Made by a program: the position numbers and the translations under genes. A DNA stretch of 64,000 nucleotides from Lachnospiraceae bacterium (GTDB lineage: Bacteria; Bacillota; Clostridia; Lachnospirales; Lachnospiraceae), in NCBI GenBank assembly GCA_910573755.1, contig CAJTBO010000001.1, forward strand, positions 310,001-374,000, read 5' to 3'. Shown piece after piece: positions 16,406-25,422 of the stretch. The notes below the pieces were generated by a model that saw nothing but the letters and a program-made list of their open reading frames with translations, made no database searches and was not told the DNA's origin. Within the stretch, counting starts at the first letter, position 1. Each line of letters begins with the position of its first letter.

Positions 16406-18460
16406 TTACATCACTTCATAAACCGCTGTCCCATATGCCGGAAGGCTCTGCCTGCCATGCACTGTTTTTTCTGTATACAACAACTTCATTTTCTTTTTCA
16501 GAAGAAATTCCACTTCCTCCGCCTGAAAATTTAAAACAAAAAGATACTTTTTATCCTCTTTTTCTCTCATGACCACTTCCAGTGTTTCAGGCGCATCTAT
16601 AAAATCTGCAAAAGGTTCTCTGATCCCCAGATATGTAAACAGCCACCGGACATTTTTTCTGGAAAAAGTACTTCCCAGATGGATCGCCCTCCCCTGCCCA
16701 AGCGTCTTTTCCGTTATTGCAGCTTTTCCTGCAAAATAATTATTTCCGTAAACCGCTATGGCTTCAGAATCATCATGAGGCTCCGGAACATCGTTAAACA
16801 ACGGCATCTCTATCTTTTCTTCGCCGCATAAAGCCCATACCTTCTCTTCCGCCGGGCTTGCAAAGGTAAAATCCCTCACATCCGAACCTGTTATTTCCGC
16901 GAGAAGCCCCGGCTGCGGCATCATCACACATCTGCCATTCTTATCCTTATAGCCGCTCCTGCAGCCGATGACCAGCGTCCCCCCGTTTTCCACATACCTT
17001 TTTAAAAGCCCCGCTCTCTTCTCATCCATGATCGTCGGATGAGGATAGATCAGCACGGGATATTTTGACAGATCCGAAAGTTCACTGTCATCCTGCAGAT
17101 ATACGATATCATACGGGGTATGGCACAACTCCGAAGCGACAAAAATTTCCATTTCACTTTTTTCCGCCACTCTTTTATGCCATGCATCCACTTCCGTATC
17201 CCATACATTATCATAATCTTTTACAAGCGCAAAAGCCGCTGTATTCTCCGCCCCGCACACCGCATCAATGCTCTTTAACTTTCGATAAAAATCCTTCACC
17301 TCCGCCAGCTTCCTGTTATCCCGGTTGTCGTAATCCAAAATCCCGTGCCAGTAGATTTCTGTGCCGATCGTACAGCTTCTCCAACGGAAAAAAGAAATAA
17401 AATCCGCTCCCTGCGCAACGCTCTGCATTGCCCACAATGTAAGCTGTCCCGGTCTGGGTGCCGGGCCTTCCATCCTCGTTGTCCATCCGTTAGCACCCGA
17501 CTGCTGTTCCATGATCCCGAAATGCGGGCAGATGGAGCGTACCTCATTCAGATTCTTTGTCCACTTCCGATCGTTCAGATCTTCCGCCGTCAGGGGATCC
17601 CTATCCAATCCGAACGCAAAACTCGGATAGGAATCATAAGTATATACATCCAGACAGTCTTTCTCCATGCGATGATTGTCCACATTCCAAAACATCCCAT
17701 TAGTCGTGATAAAGTCCCCCGGCTTTCTATACCTTCTGATAATCTCTGCCTGCATACCGCAGAATTTTAAAGTACTGTCCGACAAAAAGCGGTAATAATC
17801 CAGATGCTGATGCGGATTGATCCCGCTGTTCAATACATTCCGCGGCACATAAACCTCCTCCCAATCCGTATACGTCTGATTCCAGAAAACCGTTCCCCAC
17901 GCCTCGTTCAATGCATCCAGCGTGCCGTACTTTTCTCTCAGGAAAATGCGGAAAGCCTTTGAATCCGCCTCCGAATAAAATTCGGAAGCCTCACAGTTCA
18001 GTTCATTGTCGATCTGCCAGCCGGTGATCGCAGGATGTTTTCCGTAATGCTCCGCCTCTTTCTCCACGATCCGAGCACTCAGCCTCTGATAGACCGGAGA
18101 ATTATAATTGTAGTGCCTCCTGCCGCCATGCCTGTACAGCACCCCTTCCTTTGTGGCATTCAGCACTTCCGGATATTTCTCCGTCAGCCATGCCGGCGGT
18201 GTCGCCGTGGGCGTTCCAAAGATCACCTTCATACTTTTCTCTTCGCACAGATCCAGAAATTCATCAAAAAACCCGAATTCAAACTTTCCCTCCTCCGGCT
18301 CGACTTTATTCCATGCGAACTCCGCGATACGGATTACCGTGATACCGGCATCCCGCATTCTCTCCAGATCTTCCGCCCACAGCTTTTTATCCCAATGCTC
18401 CGGATAATAGCAGGCACCCATCGTCATCTCCATCCACCTGTGATTTTGTTTACTGTTCAT
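16406..18460 (-). CDS. Beta-galactosidase, glycoside hydrolase family 42
   Basis: 684-residue cytoplasmic GH42 enzyme (no signal peptide) that removes terminal galactose from small galactosides. The acid/base is Glu153 in GWQIDNELNCE and the nucleophile is Glu in FGIMEQQSGANGW (about residue 315). The central trimerisation domain and a C-terminal beta domain follow, matching the usual GH42 length of 650-700. GAGAGGAG precedes the ATG. Downstream fragments of a galacto-N-biose phosphorylase and a GPH transporter suggest it once belonged to a larger galactoside-use locus, now mostly lost. Confidence 0.93.
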   Translation of the reverse strand: MNSKQNHRWMEMTMGACYYPEHWDKKLWAEDLERMRDAGITVIRIAEFAWNKVEPEEGKFEFGFFDEFLDLCEEKSMKVIFGTPTATPPAWLTEKYPEVLNATKEGVLYRHGGRRHYNYNSPVYQRLSARIVEKEAEHYGKHPAITGWQIDNELNCEASEFYSEADSKAFRIFLREKYGTLDALNEAWGTVFWNQTYTDWEEVYVPRNVLNSGINPHQHLDYYRFLSDSTLKFCGMQAEIIRRYRKPGDFITTNGMFWNVDNHRMEKDCLDVYTYDSYPSFAFGLDRDPLTAEDLNDRKWTKNLNEVRSICPHFGIMEQQSGANGWTTRMEGPAPRPGQLTLWAMQSVAQGADFISFFRWRSCTIGTEIYWHGILDYDNRDNRKLAEVKDFYRKLKSIDAVCGAENTAAFALVKDYDNVWDTEVDAWHKRVAEKSEMEIFVASELCHTPYDIVYLQDDSELSDLSKYPVLIYPHPTIMDEKRAGLLKRYVENGGTLVIGCRSGYKDKNGRCVMMPQPGLLAEITGSDVRDFTFASPAEEKVWALCGEEKIEMPLFNDVPEPHDDSEAIAVYGNNYFAGKAAITEKTLGQGRAIHLGSTFSRKNVRWLFTYLGIREPFADFIDAPETLEVVMREKEDKKYLFVLNFQAEEVEFLLKKKMKLLYTEKTVHGRQSLPAYGTAVYEVM

Positions 18461-18550
18461 TTTTATTTTCTCCTCTCAAATACCGGCGGAATTTATTCCC
18501 CTGCCTGATATTTTATAGTTCCACCCGTCTTTGACAATCTTAGACAGCAT

Positions 18551-18745
18551 TCATTCTTCATACTCTCTATACGGAATCCGCATGACAATTTTGGTTCCCG
18601 CTCCTTCTTCACTGATAATCTTCAGCCCACAGGATTCCCCATATATCTCTTTCAGCCGTTTATTTACATTGGCAATACCGATTTTTCTCATTCCGCCGGG
18701 CATTCTATAACCAGAAAAGAAGTCGCTACTCCCATCGCCCTCCTG
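18551..18745 (-). pseudogene. C-terminal fragment of a YesM-type sensor histidine kinase
   Basis: About 65 codons of the ATP-binding domain survive on the minus strand: GGMRKIGIANVNKRLKEIYG, then GLKIISEEGAGTKIVMRIPY and a stop. This is the typical C-terminal end of YesM/LytS-like kinases (GIGLxNVxxRL...G). The rest of the kinase and its AraC-type partner are absent. The fragment abuts the GH112 remnant, indicating a deletion joint near 18745-18767. Confidence 0.7.
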
Positions 18746-18766
18746 TTGATCGCCTTATTGGATAAC

Positions 18767-19058
18767 TCAAAAACAAGATGCCATCAGCGGAATTGTTAGA
18801 GTATCTTTTACCGCCGCAAGGGGCACTGTCATCAGAAAAGTCCCCTGCAGTTTATCTATTATTATGTTTTGCCCATTCATTATGTCCGCGGATAATGCAG
18901 ATTGTAGAATAAATGCGGTATCCTGCATTTACGATCTCATCGGACAGTGCCGTTCCGTCACTGCCCCAGATCACATCCGCCCCCCATTTCTGTGCAAGTT
19001 CCAACGTCAATTTCTCATAACCGGCTTACCCCGGCAAAGTAAAACCATTATATTTCAT
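18767..19058 (-). pseudogene. N-terminal fragment of a GH112 galacto-N-biose/lacto-N-biose phosphorylase
   Basis: From an ATG at 19058 with AGGAGAGGG upstream, the minus strand reads MKYNGFTLPG-stop-AGYEKLTLELAQKWGADVIW, GSDGTALSDEIVNAG, TICIIRGHNEWAKHN. After a frameshift it reads KLQGTFLMTVPLAAVKDTL. This is the N-terminus of 1,3-beta-galactosyl-N-acetylhexosamine phosphorylase, with an amber-position TAA after ten codons, a frameshift, and loss of everything after about 95 codons. The gene is dead but shows past use of mucin or milk-type galactosides beside the GH42 enzyme. Confidence 0.68.
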
Positions 19059-19072
19059 CTTCCCTCTCCTTG

Positions 19073-19485
19073 TCAAAACATATCATCCGCTTCCTCTGTC
19101 AGCCCGTTCTTCCGGATCACTTTTCCATACCAGTGCACGCTCTTTTTCACCATTCTGAGCAATGTATCCCTGTCCGCATGGATAACTGACAGTACATTTT
19201 CATCCCCACGCTTTCCTTCTTTTTCCTTCAGTTCTTTTGCCACCCTTTTATACACCTCATCCAGCCCATAAAACTGCATCAGCAAGATTACCTCTGCAAC
19301 CATCCCTCCGCTCCGTAAAATCGATCAGCTGCGGAATCATGGCAAAACCATACCCGATGCCACCGCCCACCCAAACTGGTCAGTGCGGAGCACACAAGCT
19401 GTCTCTCCATGTTCTTTTCCAGAAACCATGTGGCCGCTAAGGAGCCAACGGCCATCACATTTCCGACGCACATGATCTGTGTCAT
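19073..19485 (-). pseudogene. C-terminal remnant, probably of a GPH-family sugar:cation symporter
   Basis: Two frames together read NYLGMTQIMCVGNVMAVGSL..., GYGFAMIPQLIDFTERRDG, then LLMQFYGLDEVYKRVAKELK and a basic tail. The FAMI..D...E...G segment and the final helix plus FYxLD tail resemble the end of melibiose-carrier (GPH) transporters. Frameshifts make it non-functional. A matching upstream half may be the fragment at 24242-24530, with the intervening 4.7 kb inserted. Assignment is by eye and weak. Confidence 0.4.
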
Positions 19486-19525
19486 ACCTAAATAGTTGAA
19501 TAATAATCGAAATGATTGTGAAACT

Positions 19526-19539
19526 TCAAGATTTGATTG
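19526..19539 (+). repeat. Left copy of a 14-bp inverted repeat bounding the inserted segment
   Basis: TCAAGATTTGATTG here is the exact reverse complement of CAATCAAATCTTGA at 24197-24210. The two copies enclose the recombinase/M56/BlaI/XRE block and lie close to the broken ends of the two transporter fragments, as expected for ends of a mobile element or recombination sites. Confidence 0.5.
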
Positions 19540-19611
19540 TGTTTTGTAGATATTTCTCCGCCACAGGGGATAAACTTTATTCCCTTGTATGCGGTTTTTG
19601 AAAGCATCAGC

Positions 19612-20230
19612 CTAACTTTTTACCGTTAGCTGGCTTCCCTGTTTCATAAAATGAAAGTGTATCTCCACTGTTGTATTGCGTTTTCCCTCTGCCATATCCT
19701 CATGGACAGCAATCTCTTTAATGAGCAGATGCAGCATCTCCCTGTCAAGTTCCTTAATGTCGGCATACTGCCTTATCAGTGAAAGCCATTTTGAATTGTC
19801 CTCCTGCTCCCTTGCCGCCCCGTCAAGACGCTCACGCATCGTATCCGCCTTTTTCTGCAAGGGCGAGTACCGCACAGGAGCGTATCTGCTCCAAAACAAT
19901 CTGATACAGCGTATCAGGCTCCAATCGGTGCCGGCTACAATGCGACACTCCGTATTTATTGTATTTTGCACAGGTCAGTATCCTTGTCTTTGCTTTTGAA
20001 TTTGCCACACGCTGATTCACGGAACTGCCGCATTCCCCGCATTTGACAAGCCCTGCAAATATTCCATAATTGCCCCATACAATGCTGCGGTGTCGGTGTT
20101 CCTTTTCCGTCATACCCTTTATCTGGCTACGGAGTTTCGCCTCCTTGTGTTTTGCAATGGTAAGTTCGGCTTTTGTTTTCTTTAATTCCGACTCAATCAT
20201 ATCTCTGCGTGTTGGTTCGTTTTCACTCAT
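19612..20230 (-). pseudogene. C-terminal remnant of a large serine recombinase (TnpX-like)
   Basis: Two overlapping minus-strand frames give a zinc-ribbon region (GLVKCGECGSSVN ... LTCAKYNKYGVSHCSRH, four Cys) followed by a coiled coil and SLIRQYADIKELDREML, LHLLIKEIAVHE, the typical tail of Tn4451-type recombinases. The catalytic resolvase domain is missing and a frameshift lies near 19850-19970. It is the transposition-enzyme remnant of the element containing the downstream cargo. Confidence 0.7.
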
Positions 20231-20341
20231 TTTTTCACTTCCTCTCTGCCCGTAAGCTGTTAATTCTATCTATAAATACAGACACACAAAAGAGGATACC
20301 CATATACTGAATGTCCTTCGTCTGCGTTTCATCACACCTGC

Positions 20342-20440
20342 TTATTTCTCATTAAAATCCATATCAAACTGCCATGTAATAAACATGAGCCTGCTCATAA
20401 GCCTTTCAAACAGTTCATTGTTAAATCTGCTGTCCTCCAT
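20342..20440 (-). CDS. Short unknown ORF, 32 residues
   Basis: MEDSRFNNELFERLMSRLMF-type amphipathic peptide ending ITWQFDMDFNEK. It lies between the recombinase remnant and the DUF6440-like gene. It has no good ribosome binding site. It could be the tail of a decayed gene or a small element-borne protein; I do not recognise it. Confidence 0.3.
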   Translation of the reverse strand: MEDSRFNNELFERLMSRLMFITWQFDMDFNEK

Positions 20441-20631
20441 TTTTTTTAAATCACTGTATTTGAAACAAAGAAAGGACTGGCGGTGAACGGGTATGTATCG
20501 CTATTTTTAAATACAGAAAAGCGTTCATCGGTTTTCTTCCAACAAACGCTTTCCCACCTTAATATTTTATTAATTTTCTCTCAATTCGTTTATTTGTACC
20601 TACTGCCTGTTTTATTTTGTAATCTATATAT

Positions 20632-20796
20632 TTATTGCGGTGTTACTATCGGCTTCCCCTCTTTATCAAGTAATGGAGTAAATCCTGCTGCATTTCCATT
20701 TTTGTGAAACACATAATTTACACCTGTTTCGATGTCTACCCAAATTTCCATCACGTCAAGAGTCCCCTGACTATATATCTTTTTAAAACGATTCAT
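20632..20796 (-). CDS. Small DUF6440-like protein, 54 residues
   Basis: Reads MNRFKKIYSQGTLDVMEIWV, then DIETGVNYVFHKNGNAAGFT and PLLDKEGKPIV. This pattern (E-WVDxETGVNYLF...GGLTPLLDxxGKP) is common in short Clostridia proteins annotated DUF6440. AGAGGAATAG precedes the ATG at 20796. Function unknown; such genes are frequent in mobile regions. Confidence 0.65.
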   Translation of the reverse strand: MNRFKKIYSQGTLDVMEIWVDIETGVNYVFHKNGNAAGFTPLLDKEGKPIVTPQ

Positions 20797-20959
20797 ATCT
20801 ATTCCTCTAACACATATTTCAAAACGTATAAAATCACTTGAAGTGTATATTTATACACACATTTCAGCAACAACCGGACGAACCGGAACTTATTTTTTGC
20901 AAGATTCTTTTGCAGCTATCTAAATCTGCACCTGTCGGCAATAGTCAGTAACCCATTTC

Positions 20960-22915
20960 TCAGGCTTCTAGACCATAAGATTGTATTTTCCAGTCGCCTT
21001 GCTCTTTGACAAGTATGAATGTTAAATACAGAAACATATCTTCATAGTTACTGTCCCTGAATTCTATGGAAACATTACATCTTCCATCTTCAATCCTTTT
21101 CTCATCAGCATTTGACAATCCTTTCACCGTTAAATCGCTTATCGCTCCTGTCCCTTCATATATATCAGCCTTACCTTCATATGTACTTGCCAGAAACTTT
21201 TGAATGGCATTAGCATCGCCATCAAAGTATGATTCTGCAAACGCACCCAAAACAGTTCTGATTTTCTGGGAGTCTTCATCTCCAAGATATTCGCCTGTCC
21301 CTGCGGTATCATTCGCCTTTTCATTGTTATCTGCCCCGACCGATAACGCAAACGTGTTTGCAATTACAGGAAATTCTCTTCCCCACCCATCTTCAAAATC
21401 AACCGGATAAGAATAAAATATTCCCCATACGTCATTTTCAAACACTTTCTGCTCGACATGATATATCAAATCTCCATCCTGTTTCCACCACTTATAGGAA
21501 TCATCCTCCGCATAACCATCGCCTTCAAGTTTCTGATTAACCGAATCCACTGATTCACCTTCAAAATGCGTTATCCAAAGTGTAACCTGTTCACTGATAT
21601 CAGTTGTCCATAGGTCGGGAGCAGACAGATGCCACTGCTCATCATCAGGCAGATAGAGAGAATAGCCATTGCCAACCGCAAGCGTAGCCTGTTTTTCTTC
21701 CTGTTCTCCTTCTTTTGAAAAAGTGAGTGTAGTTGTGTTTTCCAATATATTATTATCAGCAGAGGAATTGTCAACAGGGATTGGTTCAGCCGGAACTGTT
21801 TCCTGTCCGAACGAATTTCCCACATCTCCATTTCCTGCATCTGCGTTTTCAATATTCTCTTTTTCTGTTTCCTCTTTTGTAACAGAACAGCCTACCAGCG
21901 TTCCCAAACTGATTGTCAGGACAATTGCACACATCAGGATAACAATTCCATTTTTCTTTCTGTTTCTTATCAATATATTTTTAAACCGTTTTTTTATAAT
22001 CTTTGTTCCTCCATAAAATTGCGTTGATAAAACTGTTTTTCTTACACATCGCTTATGAAGCATGGACAGCAATGTTTCTGTATATGCTTTCCTCAGCTCA
22101 TAACTTGTGCCTTGTGTAACTTTTTCATCACAGGACAGTTCCATATCAATAACAGCTTCCTTCTGCATAATCCAAATGAATGGATTGAACCAGTGGACTG
22201 CATTCGCTGTTACAAAAAGCAGTTTTAAATACACATCGCCCCGTTTTAAATGAACCAACTCATGTTTTAAAATAAAAAATAAATCCTCGGAGCTATACTG
22301 CTCCTTTGGCAAGACCAAAACAGGTTTTATAAAACCTATTATCATAGGGCTTTCCGCTTCGGAATATTCCATCAAGCATACTGTACATCTGATATGTAAT
22401 TCACGTTTGAGCTGAAACAGCTGGCTTAAAATACATACTTCTTTTATCATCCTCCCCTTTTTCATCACCTGCCGTCTATAATGAAAATAACTGATAAAAT
22501 GCACAGATATAAAAATAAGGCTGCCAATTATCCAAACCAAAGCCACTATGTCAAGCATGGTTGTACCTGTCTGATTTTTATCGGACGGAGCTTTGATTGG
22601 AGTAGTCATCTGTGCCGGTATCTCAACAATAATCCTTCGATATGGTGTCGCTGTGTCAATGAAATTGTTTGTATTGTTTTCTTCCGATTCAGATATCGTT
22701 TGAATTTCCGGCTGTGACATCCTATCCATAACATATTGCCCATTCAATCCGCTAAAGGGAACAAGCAGCCTTAGTGAAAGAAAAATCCAAATCATGTATT
22801 TCCACTTTGCGGCATACCTTTTGCTTAAAAATGGCGTCAGTAAAATCAATCCAATGACGATCAATCCAATAGATACAGAAATTCCTAAAATGGATAAAAA
22901 TATATTTCCCATCAA
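20960..22915 (-). CDS. M56 family metallopeptidase/sensor (BlaR1/MecR1-like) with non-penicillin-binding C-terminus
   Basis: 651-residue membrane protein. N-terminal helices at about 5-25, 36-55 and 118-140, then a cytoplasmic zinc-peptidase core with HELVHLKRGD (HExxH) and FNPFIW, and a further helix at about 325-345 with a Cys (LVGCS). The outer C-terminal half is not a beta-lactam-binding domain. It has a Ser/Glu-rich linker, a beta-rich segment and an NTF2-like end (LGAFAESYFDGDANAIQKFL...). In BlaR-type systems signal binding triggers cleavage of the BlaI repressor. It overlaps the blaI gene by 4 bp. The signal is unknown. Confidence 0.88.
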   Translation of the reverse strand: MMGNIFLSILGISVSIGLIVIGLILLTPFLSKRYAAKWKYMIWIFLSLRLLVPFSGLNGQYVMDRMSQPEIQTISESEENNTNNFIDTATPYRRIIVEIPAQMTTPIKAPSDKNQTGTTMLDIVALVWIIGSLIFISVHFISYFHYRRQVMKKGRMIKEVCILSQLFQLKRELHIRCTVCLMEYSEAESPMIIGFIKPVLVLPKEQYSSEDLFFILKHELVHLKRGDVYLKLLFVTANAVHWFNPFIWIMQKEAVIDMELSCDEKVTQGTSYELRKAYTETLLSMLHKRCVRKTVLSTQFYGGTKIIKKRFKNILIRNRKKNGIVILMCAIVLTISLGTLVGCSVTKEETEKENIENADAGNGDVGNSFGQETVPAEPIPVDNSSADNNILENTTTLTFSKEGEQEEKQATLAVGNGYSLYLPDDEQWHLSAPDLWTTDISEQVTLWITHFEGESVDSVNQKLEGDGYAEDDSYKWWKQDGDLIYHVEQKVFENDVWGIFYSYPVDFEDGWGREFPVIANTFALSVGADNNEKANDTAGTGEYLGDEDSQKIRTVLGAFAESYFDGDANAIQKFLASTYEGKADIYEGTGAISDLTVKGLSNADEKRIEDGRCNVSIEFRDSNYEDMFLYLTFILVKEQGDWKIQSYGLEA

Positions 22916-23295
22916 TCATCCTCCAATTGATCCAGAAAATTTCTAAGTTCTTCAATATCAGAATTTTTGATTTCTTTACTGTCATATAGTGCAGTTATCA
23001 TATTCTGTATTGAATTGTTATACAGCTTTTCGAGAAAATGCTTGCTCGCCCCAGTCTTGTATTCCTTTTCCGAAATAATCGAAGTATACAGATTTCTTCC
23101 TGTTGAACGGTCACAACTGATAAAGCCTTTATCAGCCAGCCTTGCTAATGACGTCATTAACGTGGAAAGCTGCCAGCTTCTTCGTTCCTGTAATTCTTTT
23201 AAAATATAATTTGAAGTTACAGGATTTCCACTGTCCCAAACCACCTGCATGATTTCCAGTTCCGCCTCCCCTAATTTTTTCGGCGTATTTCCCAT
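22912..23295 (-). CDS. BlaI/MecI/CopY-family transcriptional repressor
   Basis: 127-residue winged-helix repressor: LGEAELEIMQVVWDSGNPVT, the recognition region SWQLSTLMTSLARLADKGFI, and a C-terminal dimerisation helix. It would bind the two dyads in its own promoter (23313-23346) and be released when cleaved by the M56 partner. First gene of the two-gene operon; AAGGAG lies upstream of the ATG. Confidence 0.93.
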   Translation of the reverse strand: MGNTPKKLGEAELEIMQVVWDSGNPVTSNYILKELQERRSWQLSTLMTSLARLADKGFISCDRSTGRNLYTSIISEKEYKTGASKHFLEKLYNNSIQNMITALYDSKEIKNSDIEELRNFLDQLEDD

Positions 23296-23312
23296 TTATT
23301 GATTTCTCCTTT

Positions 23313-23359
23313 TATACGTTTGTATAATCCATTATACGGTCGTATATCAGGGCTGTCAA
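23313..23359 (-). promoter_or_regulatory. BlaI-type operator pair over a near-consensus sigma-A promoter
   Basis: Minus-strand TTGACA (23359-23354) and TATAAT (23336-23331) with 17-bp spacing form a consensus promoter. Two dyads, TATACG-N2-CGTATA (23333-23346) and TATACG-N2-TGTATA (23313-23326), are centred exactly 20 bp apart. One covers the -10 and the other the start region, as expected for autorepression by BlaI. Confidence 0.85.
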
Positions 23360-23420
23360 GATAAATCTTATCATTTTTACGTTTTCCCTTGTAGCTCATG
23401 TAAATGTCTAAGCTGTGCTT

Positions 23421-23870
23421 CGCTCAAAAGTATTCAGGAACGCCTGAAAGACCTGCGTGTGGAAAAGGGACTGACTTTAGAGCAGTTGTCACAGCAGACA
23501 AAAATACCAGCATCCACGCTTGGTTCTTATGAATCTGATGATTATAAAGAGATACCCCACAGAAACATCATTGATTTAGCAAAATTCTATGGAGTATCAG
23601 CCGGCTATCTGCTTGGTATGACCGAAAACAGACAGCTTGACAATATCTCCATATCCGACCTGCACCTGAGCGATTTCGCCCTGTCGCTTCTCAAAGACCG
23701 GAAATTAAACACGCTGCTCCTGTCAGAGCTTATCACCCATGAGCAGTTCCGAAAGCTCATGCTTGACTTGGAGATTTATGTGGACTGTCTTGCGGATATG
23801 CAGGTCAAGTCACTCAATCTTGCGGCGGAAACAGGCCGAAAGATATTGACGCCTACAAAGGCGATATTGA
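23421..23870 (+). pseudogene. XRE-family regulator remnant of an integrative element
   Basis: Plus-strand frame reads SIQERLKDLRVEKGLTLEQL, SQQTKIPASTLGSYES, HRNIIDLAKFYGVSAGYLLG, the HTH of regulators found in conjugative elements. It continues into LLLSELITHEQFRKLMLDLE, EIYVDCLADMQV. No start codon precedes SIQERL in frame, and the frame drifts into unrelated proline-rich sequence after about 23850. Treated as a decayed gene. Confidence 0.6.
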
Positions 23871-23897
23871 TTCCGCCCCGTCCAAAACCGTGTGAGA

Positions 23898-24110
23898 TTA
23901 TTCCTCTGTTTTTACCAGTTCCACCACGTCCTTCAGTTCACAGTCCAGCGCATCACATATTCGTATGAGCGATTCCATAGAAATGTGCTGCCCTTTGTTC
24001 ATATTGGCAAGCACATTTGTGGTAAGCCCTGCTTCAATGCGCATCTGGCTCTTGGTCATTCCCCGTTCTAAGAGCAGATGCCACAAGGGTAAATAACTGA
24101 CTTTCCGCAT
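23898..24110 (-). CDS. Small XRE/Cro-CI family transcriptional regulator
   Basis: 70-residue single HTH protein: LPLWHLLLERGMTKSQMRIE, LTTNVLANMNKGQHISMESL, ICDALDCELKDVVE. This is the compact Cro/CI type common in mobile elements of Clostridia. GGAGGACTGTT precedes the ATG at 24110. It appears intact and lies just inside the right inverted-repeat copy. Confidence 0.85.
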   Translation of the reverse strand: MRKVSYLPLWHLLLERGMTKSQMRIEAGLTTNVLANMNKGQHISMESLIRICDALDCELKDVVELVKTEE

Positions 24111-24196
24111 AACAGTCCTCCATTATCCGGTAGATGTTTTTTCTGCCTGTTTTCTGTATCTGTTTCGTTTATTCCATCAGAAATATTGTCTTTTAT

Positions 24197-24210
24197 CAAT
24201 CAAATCTTGA
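24197..24210 (+). repeat. Right copy of the 14-bp inverted repeat
   Basis: CAATCAAATCTTGA, exact reverse complement of 19526-19539. It lies about 30 bp from the transporter fragment at 24242-24530. No obvious target duplication flanks the pair. Confidence 0.5.
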
Positions 24211-24241
24211 CTGTTGGCGGTATTTCCTGTTGTTTTGCCAA

Positions 24242-24530
24242 TCATATTTTTGTTACATCTATTTGGGTATGAAGTGTTTCATCCCCACGCGTCCGCCGAT
24301 TCCCGGCATAAAAAGCCACCACCACACAGGCAAACGGCGTAAGTGTAAGCAGAAGGGAACTGATATTTTCATATCCCAGACAATATTTTGCATAGTAGAG
24401 CGTACTTTGATTGTGCATTGTCATATAAAGTATGCTGAGAAATATTACGACGCAGAAAACCAGCCAGTGGCGGTTATGGAGCGCTGCCCTGCACTTCCCC
24501 GGACGGGTCTTCGTCCCCGGTATAATTTCG
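24242..24530 (-). pseudogene. Internal fragment of a GPH-type transporter
   Basis: Minus-strand frame reads RAALHNRHWLVFCVVIFLSI, MTMHNQSTLYYAKYCLGYEN, SSLLLTLTPFACVVVAFYAG. Two membrane helices with an N-[KR]-x-W-L start and YYAKYxLG are seen in the second half of GPH sugar:cation symporters. It ends close to the right inverted repeat, and its other side is fused to the aldo/keto reductase fragment. It may be the upstream part of the transporter whose tail lies at 19073-19485. Confidence 0.45.
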
Positions 24531-24539
24531 CCTGTTGCT

Positions 24540-25190
24540 TCATCTGCCGCCTCTGCAGATCCCCTCGATCCGCTGCAGATGTTCTCCGGTAAAAGGTTCA
24601 CTCTCCAGCACTTTGCAGTTTTCCACGATCTGTTCCGGTTTAGAAGCCCCGATGATCACACTGGTCACATCGCTGTCTTTCAGATTCCACGCCAGTGCCA
24701 TCTGCGGCAGGGATTCGCCCCTTTCAGCTGCCAGTTCATTCAGTTCTTTTATTTGCTGCAGGCGGCTTTCCGTAATATCGCTTTCCTTCAAAAATCTGCC
24801 GTCTGTGCGGATACGGCTGTCCGCCGGAATGCCGTGCAGATATTTTGTTGTCAGCATGCCCTGTGCCAGCGGAGAAAACGCTATGATACCGATGCCGTTT
24901 TCTGCGGCATAACTTTTTACGCCGTCCTCCTCGATCGTCCGGTCAAAAATGGAATATCTCCTCTGATTGATCACGAAAGGACACTTCAGTTCCCGCAGGA
25001 TAGCCGCCGCCTCTGCCGTGCTTTCCTTATCATAATTGGAAATGCCGGCATAGAGAGCCTTTCCGCTTTTCACCGCCTGATCCAGCGCCATCATGCTCTC
25101 TTCCATCGGCGTCTTTGGGTCTCTTCTGTGATGATAAAAAATATCCACATAGTCCAGTTTCATTCTCCGCAGACTTTCTACCTTCCGGCT
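24540..25190 (-). pseudogene. Aldo/keto reductase, N-terminally truncated
   Basis: About 210 codons retain LKLDYVDIFYHHR-type (here MKLDYVDIFYHHR), KALYAGISNYD, IIAFSPLAQGMLTTKYLHGI and SVIIGASKPEQIVEN. This is the C-terminal two thirds of a YghZ/GPR-like aldo/keto reductase that reduces aldehydes with NADPH. The N-terminal strand with the catalytic Asp/Tyr pair is missing; sequence upstream of 25190 is unrelated. The ATG at 25163 lies inside the barrel, so the product would not fold. Confidence 0.75.
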
Positions 25191-25334
25191 TTTCGCCGGC
25201 CTTTCTTTCTATTATTTGGACATACTGCCCAAATTCCATGATATCTTTCCTGCCGGCACTTGTAAATACCGTTAAAACACAATGATCCCTTTCTTGCCGA
25301 TCTGCTTTTTTCCAGCGCATCCGCCGGAATCTGC

Positions 25335-25421
25335 TGCCAGATTTCCCATCTTTAATTCTTCGATGTTCAACACATAATCTATCTCGTCCGCTCCGTCCCT
25401 AATGGCTTTTTTTGTCTCTTT
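25335..25421 (-). pseudogene. Short deoC (deoxyribose-phosphate aldolase) fragment
   Basis: Twenty-eight codons read KETKKAIRDGADEIDYVLNI then EELKMGNL. This is the strand-loop of DeoC (A-I-x-D-GADEIDxVINIGxLKxG). Nothing before or after matches the enzyme. Together with its neighbours it shows several deletion joints in a row. Confidence 0.5.
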
Positions 25422-25422
25422 C

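Noticed and set aside
20483-20707. 74-residue plus-strand ORF
   Set aside because: Antisense to the DUF6440-like gene, Phe/Leu-rich, no ribosome binding site.
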